This document shows positions 47,723 to 59,800 of a stretch of DNA of 64,000 nt, in pieces (within the stretch, counting starts at the first letter, position 1; every line of letters begins with the position of its first letter). The DNA is taken from NCBI GenBank assembly GCA_030770535.1, contig JASVEC010000040.1, positions 62,001 through 126,000 of the forward strand, written 5' to 3'. Under the pieces are notes generated by a model. It was not told where the DNA came from. It did not search any database and was given only the letters and a program-made list of their open reading frames with translations. This stretch comes from Batkoa obscura (taxonomy: Eukaryota > Entomophthoromycota > Entomophthoromycetes > Entomophthorales > Batkoaceae). The translations under genes and the position numbers were made by a program.

Positions 47723-50700
47723 TTAAGAGTGTATTTCCTCGGTCCCTTTCATTTGGAAGGTAATGGCTATATCAATATATTTGTTAATAACTTTGAGGAC
47801 ATCTGGTGCAAGATCGAGAGAAAGTAGAAGATTTTTGATTTTCGTTAATCCGTGTAAACCAATGATATGCTTTAAACTCATCATTACTTGATTAGGGATC
47901 TATAACTCACATTAACAATTATAATTAACTATGTTAAATCATTCTTACTTGACACGAATTATAAAGCTTTTCAAAGTACATAGCAAGCCTAATTAATGCA
48001 CCCATTATAAGCTGAAGTTCATTGTCTTTGGTATGTTGCTCTAAAAGAAAAGCCCATGATCTTGGTGAAAAAAGTTGATGAACACAGTTTGTGTATGCAT
48101 CCTGCCCTTCTTCCTAAAATAATTAATAAGCATTTAATATCTAAATTTTGACGTTACAATTCTATGAAGTCGGAGGCAAAGATCACCCAATGACTCCCAT
48201 TCATGTCCAGAATAACGATAAGTTAAACGTTGAGATCTTGTTCCACTCATTTCGGCTCTCCAGGAAGTAAAAGCTCTAAGATCTTCATAAAGTACCATAA
48301 AGAGATTATCCAACCATCTCTCGCATAACCTCTTATGATTGAATTTGGATGAAGAGTCGCTTCTATTTGAAAGTTGAGAAGGTGGGGGAGATATATTTTT
48401 AACACTTTGGACAGGACTATCTTCAGCAGCAGATTTACTACTGAGAGAGTCATCATTAACTTTAGTAATTGATCCTTCTAAAATATTAATAATGTTAAAT
48501 AAAAAATTTAAAACGCGGTAGAAATGCTACCTTTAATTGAATTATTCGAACTTATTGAAATATCATTATTATTTAAAACTGAATCTTCATATGGTTTTTC
48601 TAGTTCACTAATTTTGTTATCGCTTTTCTCATCAGCATTTGGTGTTAATGAAACATCATTAAAGCCATCATTATTTTCATTTAATGATCCTTCTTTTACA
48701 GAATTTTCGCTTTCACTTTCATGCTCCTTTTCAGGTTCCTTTTCTTTTTCCTCTTTATTTCCTTCTTCATTTTCATTTTCATTTTCAGTTGTTTTAATCT
48801 CTTCAAAAGCAACGTCTTCTTGAGTTGGTTCAATTTCTTTTACGGCCAAATCGGTGTTAATTTCATTATTAATTTCAATATTATCATCAGTATGGCTTTC
48901 ATTATTATTTAATACCTGCTTTGAGTTATCAGGTACTTCGAGAGTAGTTGAAATTGAACTCTCTTTTTCTATACTATTTTCATTTTTTTCTTCATTTGAT
49001 GGCGGAGATTTCATAGAATGGCTACTTCCATTTCTAACGCTTTGTTTAGTATTGGGTTGTATCACATCTTCTTTGGTTTTTTGCATACGGTACTCTTCTT
49101 CCATGACAAAGGATGAGGAACGATGATGGAGTAATTCATCCCATCCGATTTTGGATGCAATTAATGTAAGAAGCTTATATGCTTTTGCGAAGGTCCCTTT
49201 TAATGCATTCCCAGGTAAGCGAGATAATGCAGTAGAAGACTATTGTATTTAGAAAGATTATATATATATTTATGAATTTACCTCTTGTTCTGCTTCAGGA
49301 TCTTCCTCAAGTCCATAAGCTAATATAGCCTCCGATTTTTGTGGAAAATGGGTTCTTTGTGGCGTAGGCATTTTTGGAAGCTCTCTTTCATTTATTGCAA
49401 ACATGGGACAAGAATTTAATGTCAACAATGCCTGATAAAGTTAACATGAATTAAATTAAACATAAACTAAATACCGTTTTATACTCTTTAAGTTCAACGT
49501 ATAGCTCAGCAAGTTTAATCCAACTTCTAAACTCAGAAGGTGCAACATTCACAGCTCTACGAGTTAAAATAGTTGCTAAATCTAACCTACCCTATTTACT
49601 TTATGAATAAAGAGGTGATAGTAAAAAAATGATATATACCTTCTTAATTAAAAATTCTGCTTGAGTTAAAAGTAAAGCGTATGATGAAGGCTTAAGCTTA
49701 AGTCCTTTACATAAAGCTTGAACTGCTAATATCTCTTGATCTGTTATATTTATTAAAAAATGCCAAATTTCAGATATAAATACAAACCTGTATCAATATA
49801 GCATTTAGCAAGCAGTGAGTTTATCTCAGGATCTATTTCTGCAAGCTTTGCAAAAAGATTTATTCCAGAATGATATCTACCAGTACTAATTAAATATTTC
49901 ATTATTCCGTCAGTTAAATAATTATTGACATTTGTTGGAAACTGAAGATCTGCTTCCCCCCCTATCAAATGTCCTATTTAAAGTTAGAAAAACTTAGAAC
50001 AGCAAAATATAATTTTTACCCTTCCAAAATAATGATTCAACAGCTTCAAAAAAACGAACTTCACTATCTAAATCAGGGATAATATTAAAGTAACGAAGTC
50101 CATCAACCTTATAAGTTAAATCATCGGAATAATGCATACTTCTAAGGACTGCTGAAATATAAGTCTCGACCCAATACTCATCTTTTATTGGAATCCTTAA
50201 TATTTTTATTTAGTTACAAATATCTTAGTTTATTAAGGAATATTACTTTTCAGCTTTGTTATTAACTGCATATGCTTCTACTCCTCCGGGAATTTTGACC
50301 TCAACACGAATATCTACACGAGAAAATGCATTATAACAACTATAAATATTTAATTTACAATAATAAATATTTGTAATATTTACCAATAAATTCCTGAGCG
50401 AACTCTCCAAACAGGAGCCTTAGCAAACCAGCCTTGTGGAACTTCCTATTTTTATTTTAATATAGATGTATAAATCATTATATTTATTACCATAAGGTAG
50501 GTTAACGAATTTAAGTATGCTGCCATAGTTGCTGAAGAAGATGCATCAAGCCCAAGCACGAAGTGATAGCATCCTAACTATAATTGTTTTAATATTTTTA
50601 ACTTCGGTTAATTATTGATAATACTTCTTTAATATTTGGTTTTGAATTGGTTTTAATCACATGGCATAAATCTGGTGGGCCAAGTTCTCTACATGTACCT

Positions 50701-50827
50701 TAAATTATTAATTTGGCTGCAACTTTTAATTTCAAAGTTATTTACTAAGTGCTAGGGTACGTGTTGTTACACATTCCCCCATATCATTTTCAAAGAATTC
50801 TGGGATATCCTTTAAAGTATCACCCAT
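47723..50827 (-). CDS. Exomer cargo adaptor, ChAP family (BCH1/BUD7/CHS6)
   Basis: Chs5-Arf1-binding proteins form the exomer coat that exports chitin synthase and other cargo from the trans-Golgi. The gene starts MGDTLKDIPEFFENDMGE and has about ten introns. Recognisable blocks include LGCYHFVLGLDASSSATMAA and AYLNSLTYL, the GWFAKAPVWRVRSGIYW-like strand, a TPR region (EADLQFPTNVNNYLTDGIMK, YLISTGRYHSGINLFAKLAE, PEINSLLAKCYIDT, LLLTQAEFLIKK), and SWIKLAELYVELKEYK with CPMFAIN. A ~200-residue acidic, Glu/Asn/Ser-rich insert (about 48510-49100) splits the TPR-like part from the C-terminal SLWYFM... and LKVINKYIDIAITFQ blocks. Which yeast paralogue it matches best is not clear. Confidence 0.88.
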
Positions 50828-51592
50828 TTTAATAATAAACAACAAATAGTGATAATTCTAATTAATAAATTAAATATTGAGTTATCAATTTAAAGCCACA
50901 TAGCACATTCATTTAATTGGTGCTTTTTTAATCTAGTTTTTAATTTTAAATTAGAGCATGGATGTAAATTATTGGATAATGATAATAAAACAGAAGTGTT
51001 CTTTTTGATTGAGTTTTATTTCAAACTTAACATTTTATGTAGATAATGTAAGTAAAGTACATTCTCAAAACAAACTCTGGGTTTTAGTATGGTAAAAAAG
51101 CATTATGGTTATACATAATTTCATTACTTTTTCAATTTTTTAAGGATTGTTTGAGCAGAAAGATTGTTAGTAAAATTTTTAAATAAAACAATACATCCTT
51201 ACTATAGTAAAAGCTATTATATTTTAGCACTTCATTTTTTTAACATTAATTATAAAAAATGTTAAAAACTTCGCTTTTATATAAGCTTTTAACTATAAAA
51301 ATATCAGTTTTCATATAATATCTAAAAAGTTTCATTAGAACATTAATATTTGAAACATCTAAAAAGTTTTTTTTACTAAGCTTAAAGTAATTCCTGTACT
51401 AAAAAAGCTATTAAAATCTTCATAAAACATTAAAGCGGTGTTTTTAGTTATCAAGGAGTGTAAATATAAATTAACATAGGAATACCAGAATTATTTATTT
51501 TAAAATTGTTACTTTCTATTTGGTAGCGAAATTCTAAATTTAAATGTTTGAATACTTCAACATCTATTTTTGATAAACAAAAGTTTATTATT
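50828..51592. other. Intergenic, one diverged MITE
   Basis: About 765 AT-rich bases. Contains a diverged MITE copy near 51088-51203. Confidence 0.5.
51088..51203 (-). mobile_element. MITE-like repeat copy 9 (diverged)
   Basis: TTCATTACTTTTTCAATTTT, TTTGAGCAGAAAGATTGTTA and ACAATACATCC match the family. The left end is altered or has a small insertion. Confidence 0.7.
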
Positions 51593-52068
51593 TTAATTTG
51601 TTTGTTCTTTTTCTTTTTCGTTATCTTTTTCTATATTATTATCGAGGTTTTTTAATTCCATTTCAATACGCTCTTTGGCTCTATAAATTTTAGATTGTAG
51701 ATAGAAAGAACCACCTTTCTTTGGATCATTGATTTCAAATAATGTTTCATAGCGCTTTAGAATATTTAGAAAATGAATGTAAAATTTAACTATTAGCTAC
51801 CTTAATAATACTTTCTAAGGGTGAATCTTTCTCTACATTAAGAATTTGACACGCTTCGTCTATTGTTATACCAGTTTTTTTTGTTACTTCATCTGCATCA
51901 GACTTTACAGCTGAGCGGTTTTGAGCAGCCTCTTCAAAAATTAATAACTTAGAAAAATATAGAAATGAGTTATTTACCAGCTGCGGCAACTTTATAGGCA
52001 TCTACAAAGGCTCGTCCAACTATCTTTGTGCCAGATAGTACCACTTGAATTATTGCTCTTGCTGACAT
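51593..52068 (-). CDS. PAM16: Presequence translocase motor subunit Pam16 (Tim16/Magmas)
   Basis: J-like protein that restrains Pam18 in the TIM23 import motor. Three exons, about 120 residues. [20 protein letters not shown] followed by [10 protein letters not shown] is the classic Pam16 N terminus. [27 protein letters not shown] and [20 protein letters not shown] make the J-like domain; [14 protein letters not shown] replaces the HPD motif of true J-proteins, as in all Pam16. It ends in an acidic/Lys tail. Two introns of ~45-50 nt are regular. Confidence 0.96.
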
Positions 52069-52831
52069 TTATAAAATAAACTGAAATAAAATAAGAGAAA
52101 CTTGGTTAAATTTATTTATAAAATATCGCAAAATTTTCGATAAAATCAACGTTATGATTTGCAGGATTTTAATTACGCATAACGTCAAAAGGACCAGCTT
52201 TGAACACTTGTTATTTCTCTAGAAATTTCTAAACACTATTTTTCATATATAAGACTTTTCATCTAAAATGTTGCAGTTTTACTGAACTTTGTAGTGATGA
52301 TAATAGACTGCAATAGTAATTGCTGCTTTTTGCAAAGTTATTACTGGTTTTCAGAAAAGAAAATCCCAATTGAAAAAATGATAATTAGATTAAAAATATT
52401 AGTTCCTCGTTATAGTACTAGCATCAAACCTTTTGAGTACGGTTATTTTATATAAATATAAATCAATTGATATTTTACAGCTTTAAAGTAGGTCAGTGAA
52501 ATTAACACCCCAGAAATTTTTATCAAATTAAATAGACTAATTTTTGCTAGGCGCAAAATTTCCTTTTATATCTACTTTTAGACTGGTTGCATTTCAAATT
52601 CAGTGCACTAATTACTTAATTGAGTGAGGAACTGGATAAATGGGTTGTCTAAAATCAATAAGAATTTAGTTTGAAATTCAATAGTTCTAGCTGCAATCTT
52701 AAATGTGGGGATGTCCGAATTAGTTTGAGAATTTATCTAGAAATTAATCCAAACTTTAAGTTTCTAAATTTATAAGTCTTTAACATGTGATTGGCCAAAT
52801 TTAAAAAGCTTAAACTAAATCTTTCTATTCT
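52069..52831. other. Intergenic, no gene seen
   Basis: About 760 bp between PAM16 and the retroelement island. No coding signal; a slightly less AT-rich stretch from ~52500 could be decayed element sequence. Confidence 0.45.
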
Positions 52832-53295
52832 TGTGAAATATTGCTTTGTCAGCCCCATGGTTAATTATATCATAATAATCGCCTGAGCCGTCGTGTTCTC
52901 GACTATAGAGACAATTAGTCCCATGCTCTTAGTTTGATTTGCTATGAGAATTTCTAGCTCCATCCCAAAGAATATTATCTTCTGATTTTGATATTTATAC
53001 TTTTCAGAGTATAAAAGAGTTTACAGAGTATAGTAGCTCGAGACTTTTTAACTGAATTATTCCTTGATATCTCATACATTTAATAAATCCACTAAGTTTT
53101 CTTAATAGTATTTTACATTCATTTTACATTATTATTGTCTATTATATTTGTCTCGTATAGTCCATAGCCTATTACAAGCTTTTCTTCACAAGGTACATCT
53201 ATTTTAGTCACATAAACTAAGACTTTTCGACTTATAGTGTAGTCAACCAAGCAACAGCTGTTTTCAACTCCAATCACTGAGTACTATATTTCACA
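52832..53295 (+). mobile_element. Solo LTR, older Ty3/gypsy subfamily
   Basis: 464 bp starting TGTGAAATATTGC and ending ATATTTCACA. It aligns with the solo LTR at 61812-62274 along its length and more loosely with the LTRs of the full element (shared TTTGATTTGCTATGAGAATT and AGTATAAAAGAG segments). No internal element is attached. Confidence 0.85.
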
Positions 53296-53304
53296 ATTAT
53301 AGAG

Positions 53305-53325
53305 CTGACAAAGCGATATTTCACA
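53305..53325 (-). mobile_element. LTR end fragment, inverted
   Basis: Twenty-one bases that are the reverse complement of the LTR start, as in the copy at 61812. Confidence 0.7.
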
Positions 53326-53385
53326 TAGTATTATTTTACAGTTAATCTAGCCGACTTTAGATAATTTTATTATTGAAAGTCATTG

Positions 53386-53483
53386 TGTGAAATCTGGTAC
53401 TCAGTGTTTGAAGTCAAAAACAGTTGTTGCTTGGTTGACTACACTATAAGTCGAAAAGTCTTAGTTTATGTGACTAAGATAGA
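53386..53483 (-). mobile_element. Truncated inverted LTR, cut by the full element
   Basis: Reverse complement of the last ~98 bases of the older LTR subfamily. It forms a long inverted repeat with 53200-53295. It stops where the full-length element starts. Confidence 0.8.
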
Positions 53484-53486
53484 CTT

Positions 53487-53954
53487 TGTGAAATATTGCT
53501 TTATTTAGCTCTCGGATTGATTATAACGCAACAATCACTTAAGTTGCTGTGTTCTCAAGTTCAAATACAATCAAGTCAGAGTCCCTTATTTTGATTTGCT
53601 GCGAGAATTTCTAACTTCATATTGCAAGGAATAACATCCTCTCGTATTAATATCCATATTTATTGGAGTATAAAAGAGATTCTTCAATATGATAACTCCA
53701 GGTTTTTTTTTAATTGGATTACTCCCTGATAACGTATCATTAATAAAGTCACTAAGTCTTTCTGACAACATCTGATATAGATTTTATAGTAGTATCTTCC
53801 ATTGTATTTGTTTTACATAATTTGTAGCTTACTACATACTATTTCTATTAAGTTAAGTCTACCTTAGTTATATAAACTAAGACCCTTCGACTCAAGGCAA
53901 GTTAATTAAGCAAGAGTAGCTTTTAACTTCGGCCACTAAGTATCAACTTTCACA
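53487..53954 (+). repeat. 5' LTR of the Ty3/gypsy element
   Basis: 468 bp bounded by TGTGAAA and TTTCACA. Contains GTATAAAAGAG, a plausible TATA region. Appears identical to the 3' LTR. Confidence 0.95.
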
Positions 53955-53956
53955 CT

Positions 53957-53975
53957 TGGCGCTCATAGCTGGGAA
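53957..53975 (+). other. Candidate primer-binding site
   Basis: Starts TGGCGCTCATAGCTGG two bases after the LTR. The pattern TGG + one base + seven + five is what a tRNA 3' end would leave (acceptor and T-stem). The tRNA is not identified, so this is tentative. Confidence 0.45.
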
Positions 53976-54072
53976 AGCTCCTATAACTACACTAGGTAGC
54001 CTTTATAGCCTTTCCTTTACGGTTCTTACCGCGTAACCACCCCAACCCTCCAATCCCCTTAATTCACAGACT

Positions 54073-56574
54073 ATGATCAACAATAGCCTCATACCCTATT
54101 TTGCTGACTCAAGATATCTCCTTGATAACCGTCAACAATTGACTATCACTGAATATGACATGGGTAGTAGTGATGAAGAAGAAGCTAGTGTTCTGACCCC
54201 AGAAATAGACACTGCTGCTTTAAATCAAGCTGCCCTACCTCCTCATGTTGTAAGCTCGGTCGTTACCTATGGAGCTGTTCCTATGCACGTTCTTAATGGT
54301 GATCTCTCTGCTTGGAGACAATACCAAAGTAGTAGCTCCAGTACCCAAATTACTTTTCGTGCTCAGTACCAAACGGTACCTACCCTTTCCCACGTTCAAC
54401 AATATTTAGTAGAGTTCTTGCACAACAAACTCATCCAGATGGTTGGTGAACTCAACCGTCTCTCAACTCACAATAATGAATTGTCTACCTCTTTAAGCTC
54501 GCTTCTAGGTACGGTTAATAATCTCTCCATGGTCATCAACCAAAACAATGATGTCATCACCCCATCAAATGAATTCCATACCAGTAAGTTTAATGAATTC
54601 AACCAAAGGCTCAATGATACTGTTAGTTATGAAGTATATAGAGATTTGGCAAGAGAAGTAGGAGACTTCAAGGCTGAATTGCATCAGCTTGATACTGCCT
54701 TACATTCCGAACTCATTAAGATCTCTGACGAGATCAACCTTTCCCTCACTGAGATCAATGACCATACTGCTCAAAGGATCTCAGATATCGACGGAAAAGT
54801 GAAAATCACTTTTGCAGAACTTAATAGATCGTTGATGACTAGATTCACCGAGTATAATCATCGTTTATCCTATGTTGAGCAATCCCCTGCGTCTGCATCA
54901 GCCAAAGATGCCAGAATCTTGGCTTTAGAACAAGATTTAGCTGCTTGTAATGTACAACTGACTCAACAAGTGACCACCATTAGCCAGCTCATCACTTCCA
55001 ATAATAATTTGAAGGAACAAATTAGATTAGATAAAGAGCAGTCAGCGGCTGACTGGGAAGAAATTTCGCGTAATATACAGAGTACCAAGGAAGAGCTTAT
55101 TATTCTTCAAACTAAGGTAGCTTCCAATACCAGCCAAATCAAGGCATCTTCTTGTAATTGTAGAAAGGAACGTATCGCTGTTTCAGCACCTCACTCCAGA
55201 CTCTCGACTTATAGAGATGTTCCGAGATATAATATGTATGATCTAGGTGATGGTACCACAGAATCTATTCTTGACACTGAATATCAAATGAACCCTAAGT
55301 ATCGTGGTTCTATTCACTTGGTACAACCGGATGATCAACCCAAGAAAGGAGAAAGTCCACCTCAATTACTTCCTAGAATGACCACTGCACCTACTGATGG
55401 TATTTACTCAAGAAACCCTGCTACAGGATCTAATGCTGAGCCAATAAGATCTCATGTACAACCCTATGCTGAAGTTAACCTGGACAATCCTTTTAACAAT
55501 AGTAACAAAAATAAGTTGCCATATATTGCTCCAAAAATCACTCAACATGTACCCTATGAGCAATCTTCATCTCACTACGTACAACCCGAGCGGATTCCTG
55601 TTCAAAATAACTATGGTATATCACATAATAATCATGACGCCTATTATGGCCATCCTGGACCTTCTGGTAACAATCTAAACCCGCATAGCTTCTCAACATA
55701 CCCCCACAATTATCCGAGAAGCTCCCAACCCGTTAATACCAAGTTTAATTTTAGTCTCCTATTCAATCCAAATGAAATCACTGCTACTACTTTCATCAAA
55801 GCGCTAGAAGTTCATCTTGATGCCAACAATTGGACCTACGAGTGTCGCCCTCAATGTCTCTTAGGTCAGCTTCAAACAAACGAGCTTTCCTGGTGTATGA
55901 CCCTACCTGATGACTTACGCAGTAACTGGAACTCTTTTAAAAAGGCATTCATAGATCACTATGATTCCGATGTAAAAATGGAAGCAAAAAAGGCAGCCCT
56001 TTTATCTTTACGACTAGACGATGAAAGCAAACTTGAAAATTACATTGCAAACGTAAAAAATCGTGCTAATGCTTTAATTTCCTGTGGGAAGTTAAGCGTT
56101 ACAGACCTCCGCCTGGCCTTCCAACGAAACCTTCCAAGTCACATCGCACGTCTTTTTCTAGACCCTCATCATAATATCACCAATATTACTCAGATGATAG
56201 AGATTTTAGAGCTATACCTCGGAAGTCCAAAAAGCGAAGTTAAATCCAAGAAACTATACGTTAATCATATAGATAAAGAAACGGACAACAACGAATATCT
56301 TCATTGCTTTGCCATTACACAACAGCACTACTCCAACCATCGTAAATCTCGAGTATTTACTGGATGCTGGAACTGTGGTGAACATGGACATATTGCCGTC
56401 AATTGTATTGAACCAAAGCCAGAAAATGGTATTTTTAAATATTACTTTGAAAAAAATGTTCGCAATAGTAAACATTTTAACAAAAATAAACAAGTTAATC
56501 ACCTCAATTATAATTATAATGATGGTGACACTGAAAAGTTTGTTGACCCCAACAGCGAGTCAAAAAACTTCTAA
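54073..56574 (+). CDS. gag: Gag of the Ty3/gypsy element
   Basis: 833-codon frame. The N-terminal half is helical and partly coiled coil. A capsid-like region lies near 55,740-56,250 (FIKALEVHLDANNWTYECRP, WNSFKKAFIDHYDSD, YIANVKNRANALISCGKLS), followed by a CCHC zinc knuckle (CWNCGEHGHIAVNC). Typical gypsy Gag order. Part of a virus-like element. Confidence 0.9.
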   Translation: MINNSLIPYFADSRYLLDNRQQLTITEYDMGSSDEEEASVLTPEIDTAALNQAALPPHVVSSVVTYGAVPMHVLNGDLSAWRQYQSSSSSTQITFRAQYQTVPTLSHVQQYLVEFLHNKLIQMVGELNRLSTHNNELSTSLSSLLGTVNNLSMVINQNNDVITPSNEFHTSKFNEFNQRLNDTVSYEVYRDLAREVGDFKAELHQLDTALHSELIKISDEINLSLTEINDHTAQRISDIDGKVKITFAELNRSLMTRFTEYNHRLSYVEQSPASASAKDARILALEQDLAACNVQLTQQVTTISQLITSNNNLKEQIRLDKEQSAADWEEISRNIQSTKEELIILQTKVASNTSQIKASSCNCRKERIAVSAPHSRLSTYRDVPRYNMYDLGDGTTESILDTEYQMNPKYRGSIHLVQPDDQPKKGESPPQLLPRMTTAPTDGIYSRNPATGSNAEPIRSHVQPYAEVNLDNPFNNSNKNKLPYIAPKITQHVPYEQSSSHYVQPERIPVQNNYGISHNNHDAYYGHPGPSGNNLNPHSFSTYPHNYPRSSQPVNTKFNFSLLFNPNEITATTFIKALEVHLDANNWTYECRPQCLLGQLQTNELSWCMTLPDDLRSNWNSFKKAFIDHYDSDVKMEAKKAALLSLRLDDESKLENYIANVKNRANALISCGKLSVTDLRLAFQRNLPSHIARLFLDPHHNITNITQMIEILELYLGSPKSEVKSKKLYVNHIDKETDNNEYLHCFAITQQHYSNHRKSRVFTGCWNCGEHGHIAVNCIEPKPENGIFKYYFEKNVRNSKHFNKNKQVNHLNYNYNDGDTEKFVDPNSESKNF

Positions 56575-56825
56575 GTGGGAGGGTAAATGAGGATCCCCCT
56601 TCCACGAAATCAAAAATTCCTCCTGATCCAGATGAAAGCACTGAATTAGACTTCGAAATTAACACGCTTTCAAAATTTGACCCCTCTACCCTCATCCTAG
56701 CACTACCTTCCAAAATTCGTGGCAGACCCAAGAAGAAAAAGGTTCCCGTCGTTGAAATTCCTAAAGTCATTCCACGTCGAATTGATAAGTCACCTGATAA
56801 CTCTATCAATGCCCCTGATTCTGCC

Positions 56826-59800
56826 TTGATAAATGAAATTGCTAAACCTTACATTTCACAATTATCCGATTTATCCAAACTGTCCCTTACACAAAGTGAA
56901 CTAGATAATACACACCAGTGGTTAACTAATGTTACCATCCCAATTCCTCTAGACAAAACCCTAACTGGAGAATCAGACTTAGCAATTGCATTTAGAAACA
57001 TCATTAGAGAATATCAGAATCCAAATAAACAGATCCTCTTAGTAAACCTCGATGCCAAAGCCAACTCCACCGATTGTACTTACATTAATGCGTCGATTTA
57101 CAAAAAAAATGTGCGTATAATATTAGATAGCGGAGCTCCCATCAATTTCATATCGAGTCGTCTGGTAAAACGATTACCCTTTAAACCGGATATAGATTGT
57201 TCGGACACCTTCGGTACAGCCGGAACCGGAACCGTCACGGCACTAGGAGCATACTCATCAATCCCTATTAAGTTTGGAAAGCTAACTTTAGCCTTTCCAG
57301 CGATAGTGTTGGAAAGCGAAGGTTACGACTTCCTCCTAGGCACCGAATTCTTTGTGAAACATGGTTGCCAATTATTGTACGATCAAAATATCTTAAAAGT
57401 ATTAGATCAATCCATTCCAATGTACTACAATAAGCCAAGGAACCTAACCATTAACAACATAAGCAACAAAACTCCTGACTGTCGTATAATGAGCTATCGG
57501 ACTAACAATAAATCAGTTGACGTTACTCTCTGCGGATTAGAATCTGTGATTTATCAATATCCAGATATAGCATATAAGCAGTCTGGAATCCCCATTATTT
57601 CCCCTAAGAACTTACTAATACCGCCTAAATCACAGGTAGTACTAGACACCGAAATCTCATTATGGGTACCTAAGGAGTTCCATCTATCTATATACAGTAT
57701 AGAAAGTGTTTCAAGATTAGAACCTCTAACTATGCCCGGGATTTTAGGTAATAACATGAATGAGACTATAAAACTACTGCTTGCCAACATTACCGAAAAA
57801 GATATCAAAATCTCTAGAGGTCAACAGGTTGGTACAATCCACGTAGAAAATAACATTGTGATTAATACTTTCAGTAAATTTGCAACACTAGAAGAATTCC
57901 AAATTTATGAAGAAGCCCCTAATAACCAAACCCTGTTTGTTGAGAAAGACACTATTAAACATCTAAACCCAGATGAACAACTTCAATTTTATAAATTGCT
58001 GGAAGAATATAAAGACGTCTTTGCAACTTCAGAAGAAGATATTGGCTGTGCCCGCAATACTAAACATAAAGTATATACATGTGATTCACTACCTGTTGCA
58101 ACTAAAGCATATCGTAAATCTCAGTCTGAACTTAAGGCAGAACGAGAAGAAGTCCAAAAACTTTTAAGATTAGGTTTGATTATCCCTTCAAATAGTCCAT
58201 GGGCCTCTCCCCTTATGATTGTTAAGAAAAAAGATGGAACTAATAGAGTAGTTATGGACTATAGGAAACTCAACAAAATCACAAAGAAGGATGTATATCC
58301 ACTACCCAGAATAGATGATGCTGTTGACCGCTTACAAGGTGCAAAATACTTTTCAGCAATGGATCTAATCTCAGGATACTGGCAGGTAGAAATGGATCCG
58401 GAAGACCAAGAGAAATGCGCTTTGATTACTTCCGAAGGACTATTTCAACCAACGAGGATGCCACAAGGCCTTTCAAACGCTCCTGCTACATTCCAACGTC
58501 TTATGGATAATACACTAGGTGATCTTAAGCTCTCATGTGTACTAATTTACTTAGACGACTTGAATGTGTTCTCGAAGACTTTCGTGGATCACCTAAATCA
58601 CCTTAAAGCAGTATTCGAACGTCTTCGCCAAGCTAACTTAAAGTTAAAGCCAAAAAAATGCTCATTTTTCCAAACTAGTCTGGAATTTTTAGGCTACAAG
58701 GTCTCTGACAAAGGTTTAGCTCCTATTCCTAATAAATTAGATGCAGTAAAAGAGCTTTTCCCCCCAACTACGATGAGAGAAGTACAAGTATTCCTCGGAC
58801 TAATGAATTACTACCGAAGATTTATAAAAGATTTTTCGAACTTAGCCACTCCACTATTCCAATTGTTAAAGAAAGAAGTCAAGTTTCAATGGAAAGAAGA
58901 ACACCAACAAGCCTTTGAAGAACTTCGCGATAAGCTGCTTAACGCCCCAGTGTTGATGTTTCCAAATTTCTCAAAGCCCTTCTCCCTGCATACCGACGCT
59001 AGCCTAACGGCAGTTGGAGGTGTTTTAAGTCAACTGGATGATGACAACTGCGAGCATCCAATAGCTTATACCTCTAGAACCTTATCGAAGCATGAGAGGA
59101 ATTACACTACGACAGAGAAGGAATGCCTTGCAATTATTCATGCTATAAAGGCATTTAGACCGTATATCTATGGCACTCACTTTACTGTTATTACCGACCA
59201 TGTTTCCCTAAAGTGGTTATATTCAATCACTAATCCTGAAGGACGTCTAGCTAGGTGGGCTCTAAAACTACAATCGTATAGTTTTGATATAGTATATAAG
59301 CCAGGTAAAGATCACCAAAATGCAGATGGGCTTAGTAGGTTACCCAGGATCTGTCTAGCCACCCCCATAGATGATGATCTGTACAACCTATTGGGTAATA
59401 AAAATAAGTGGCCGCAACAACAACCTGAGCTTAAACAATGGCTTGAGAAAAATGCCCAGAATATCATTGTCAAAAGTAATGCATTGTACAAAAAGATTAA
59501 AGGAACATATATTCCGTATATTAAGCCTTCTTCGCGGCTATCTGCATGTCAACAGTTTCACAATGTGATCTGCGGGCATTCAGCCTTCCAAAAAACATAT
59601 GACACCATGAAAGTTTCCTGCTATTGGGAATCAATGATACCAGACTTAGAAGACTTCATAAATAATTGTGATGTTTGTAAAAGAGAACAAAGTAGGATAA
59701 AAGTAACAGCTTACAAGTTTATTTTACCTAAACATGCATTCCACACGGTAAGTATAGATGTGATAGGCCCTCTTTGTGAAGCTTCTTCAGTAAGAGGAAA

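Noticed and set aside
48524-49126. Plus-strand Ser/Phe-rich frames
   Set aside because: Antisense of the acidic insert of the ChAP gene.
53301-53485. CRISPR-like spaced repeats
   Set aside because: The repeats are inverted LTR ends, not short direct repeats with regular spacers.
53586-53771. 61-codon minus-strand frame present twice
   Set aside because: It lies in both LTRs of the retroelement (again at 60770-60955); duplication reflects the LTRs, not a gene.
57554-57808. 84-codon minus-strand frame inside pol
   Set aside because: Shadow of the pol frame.
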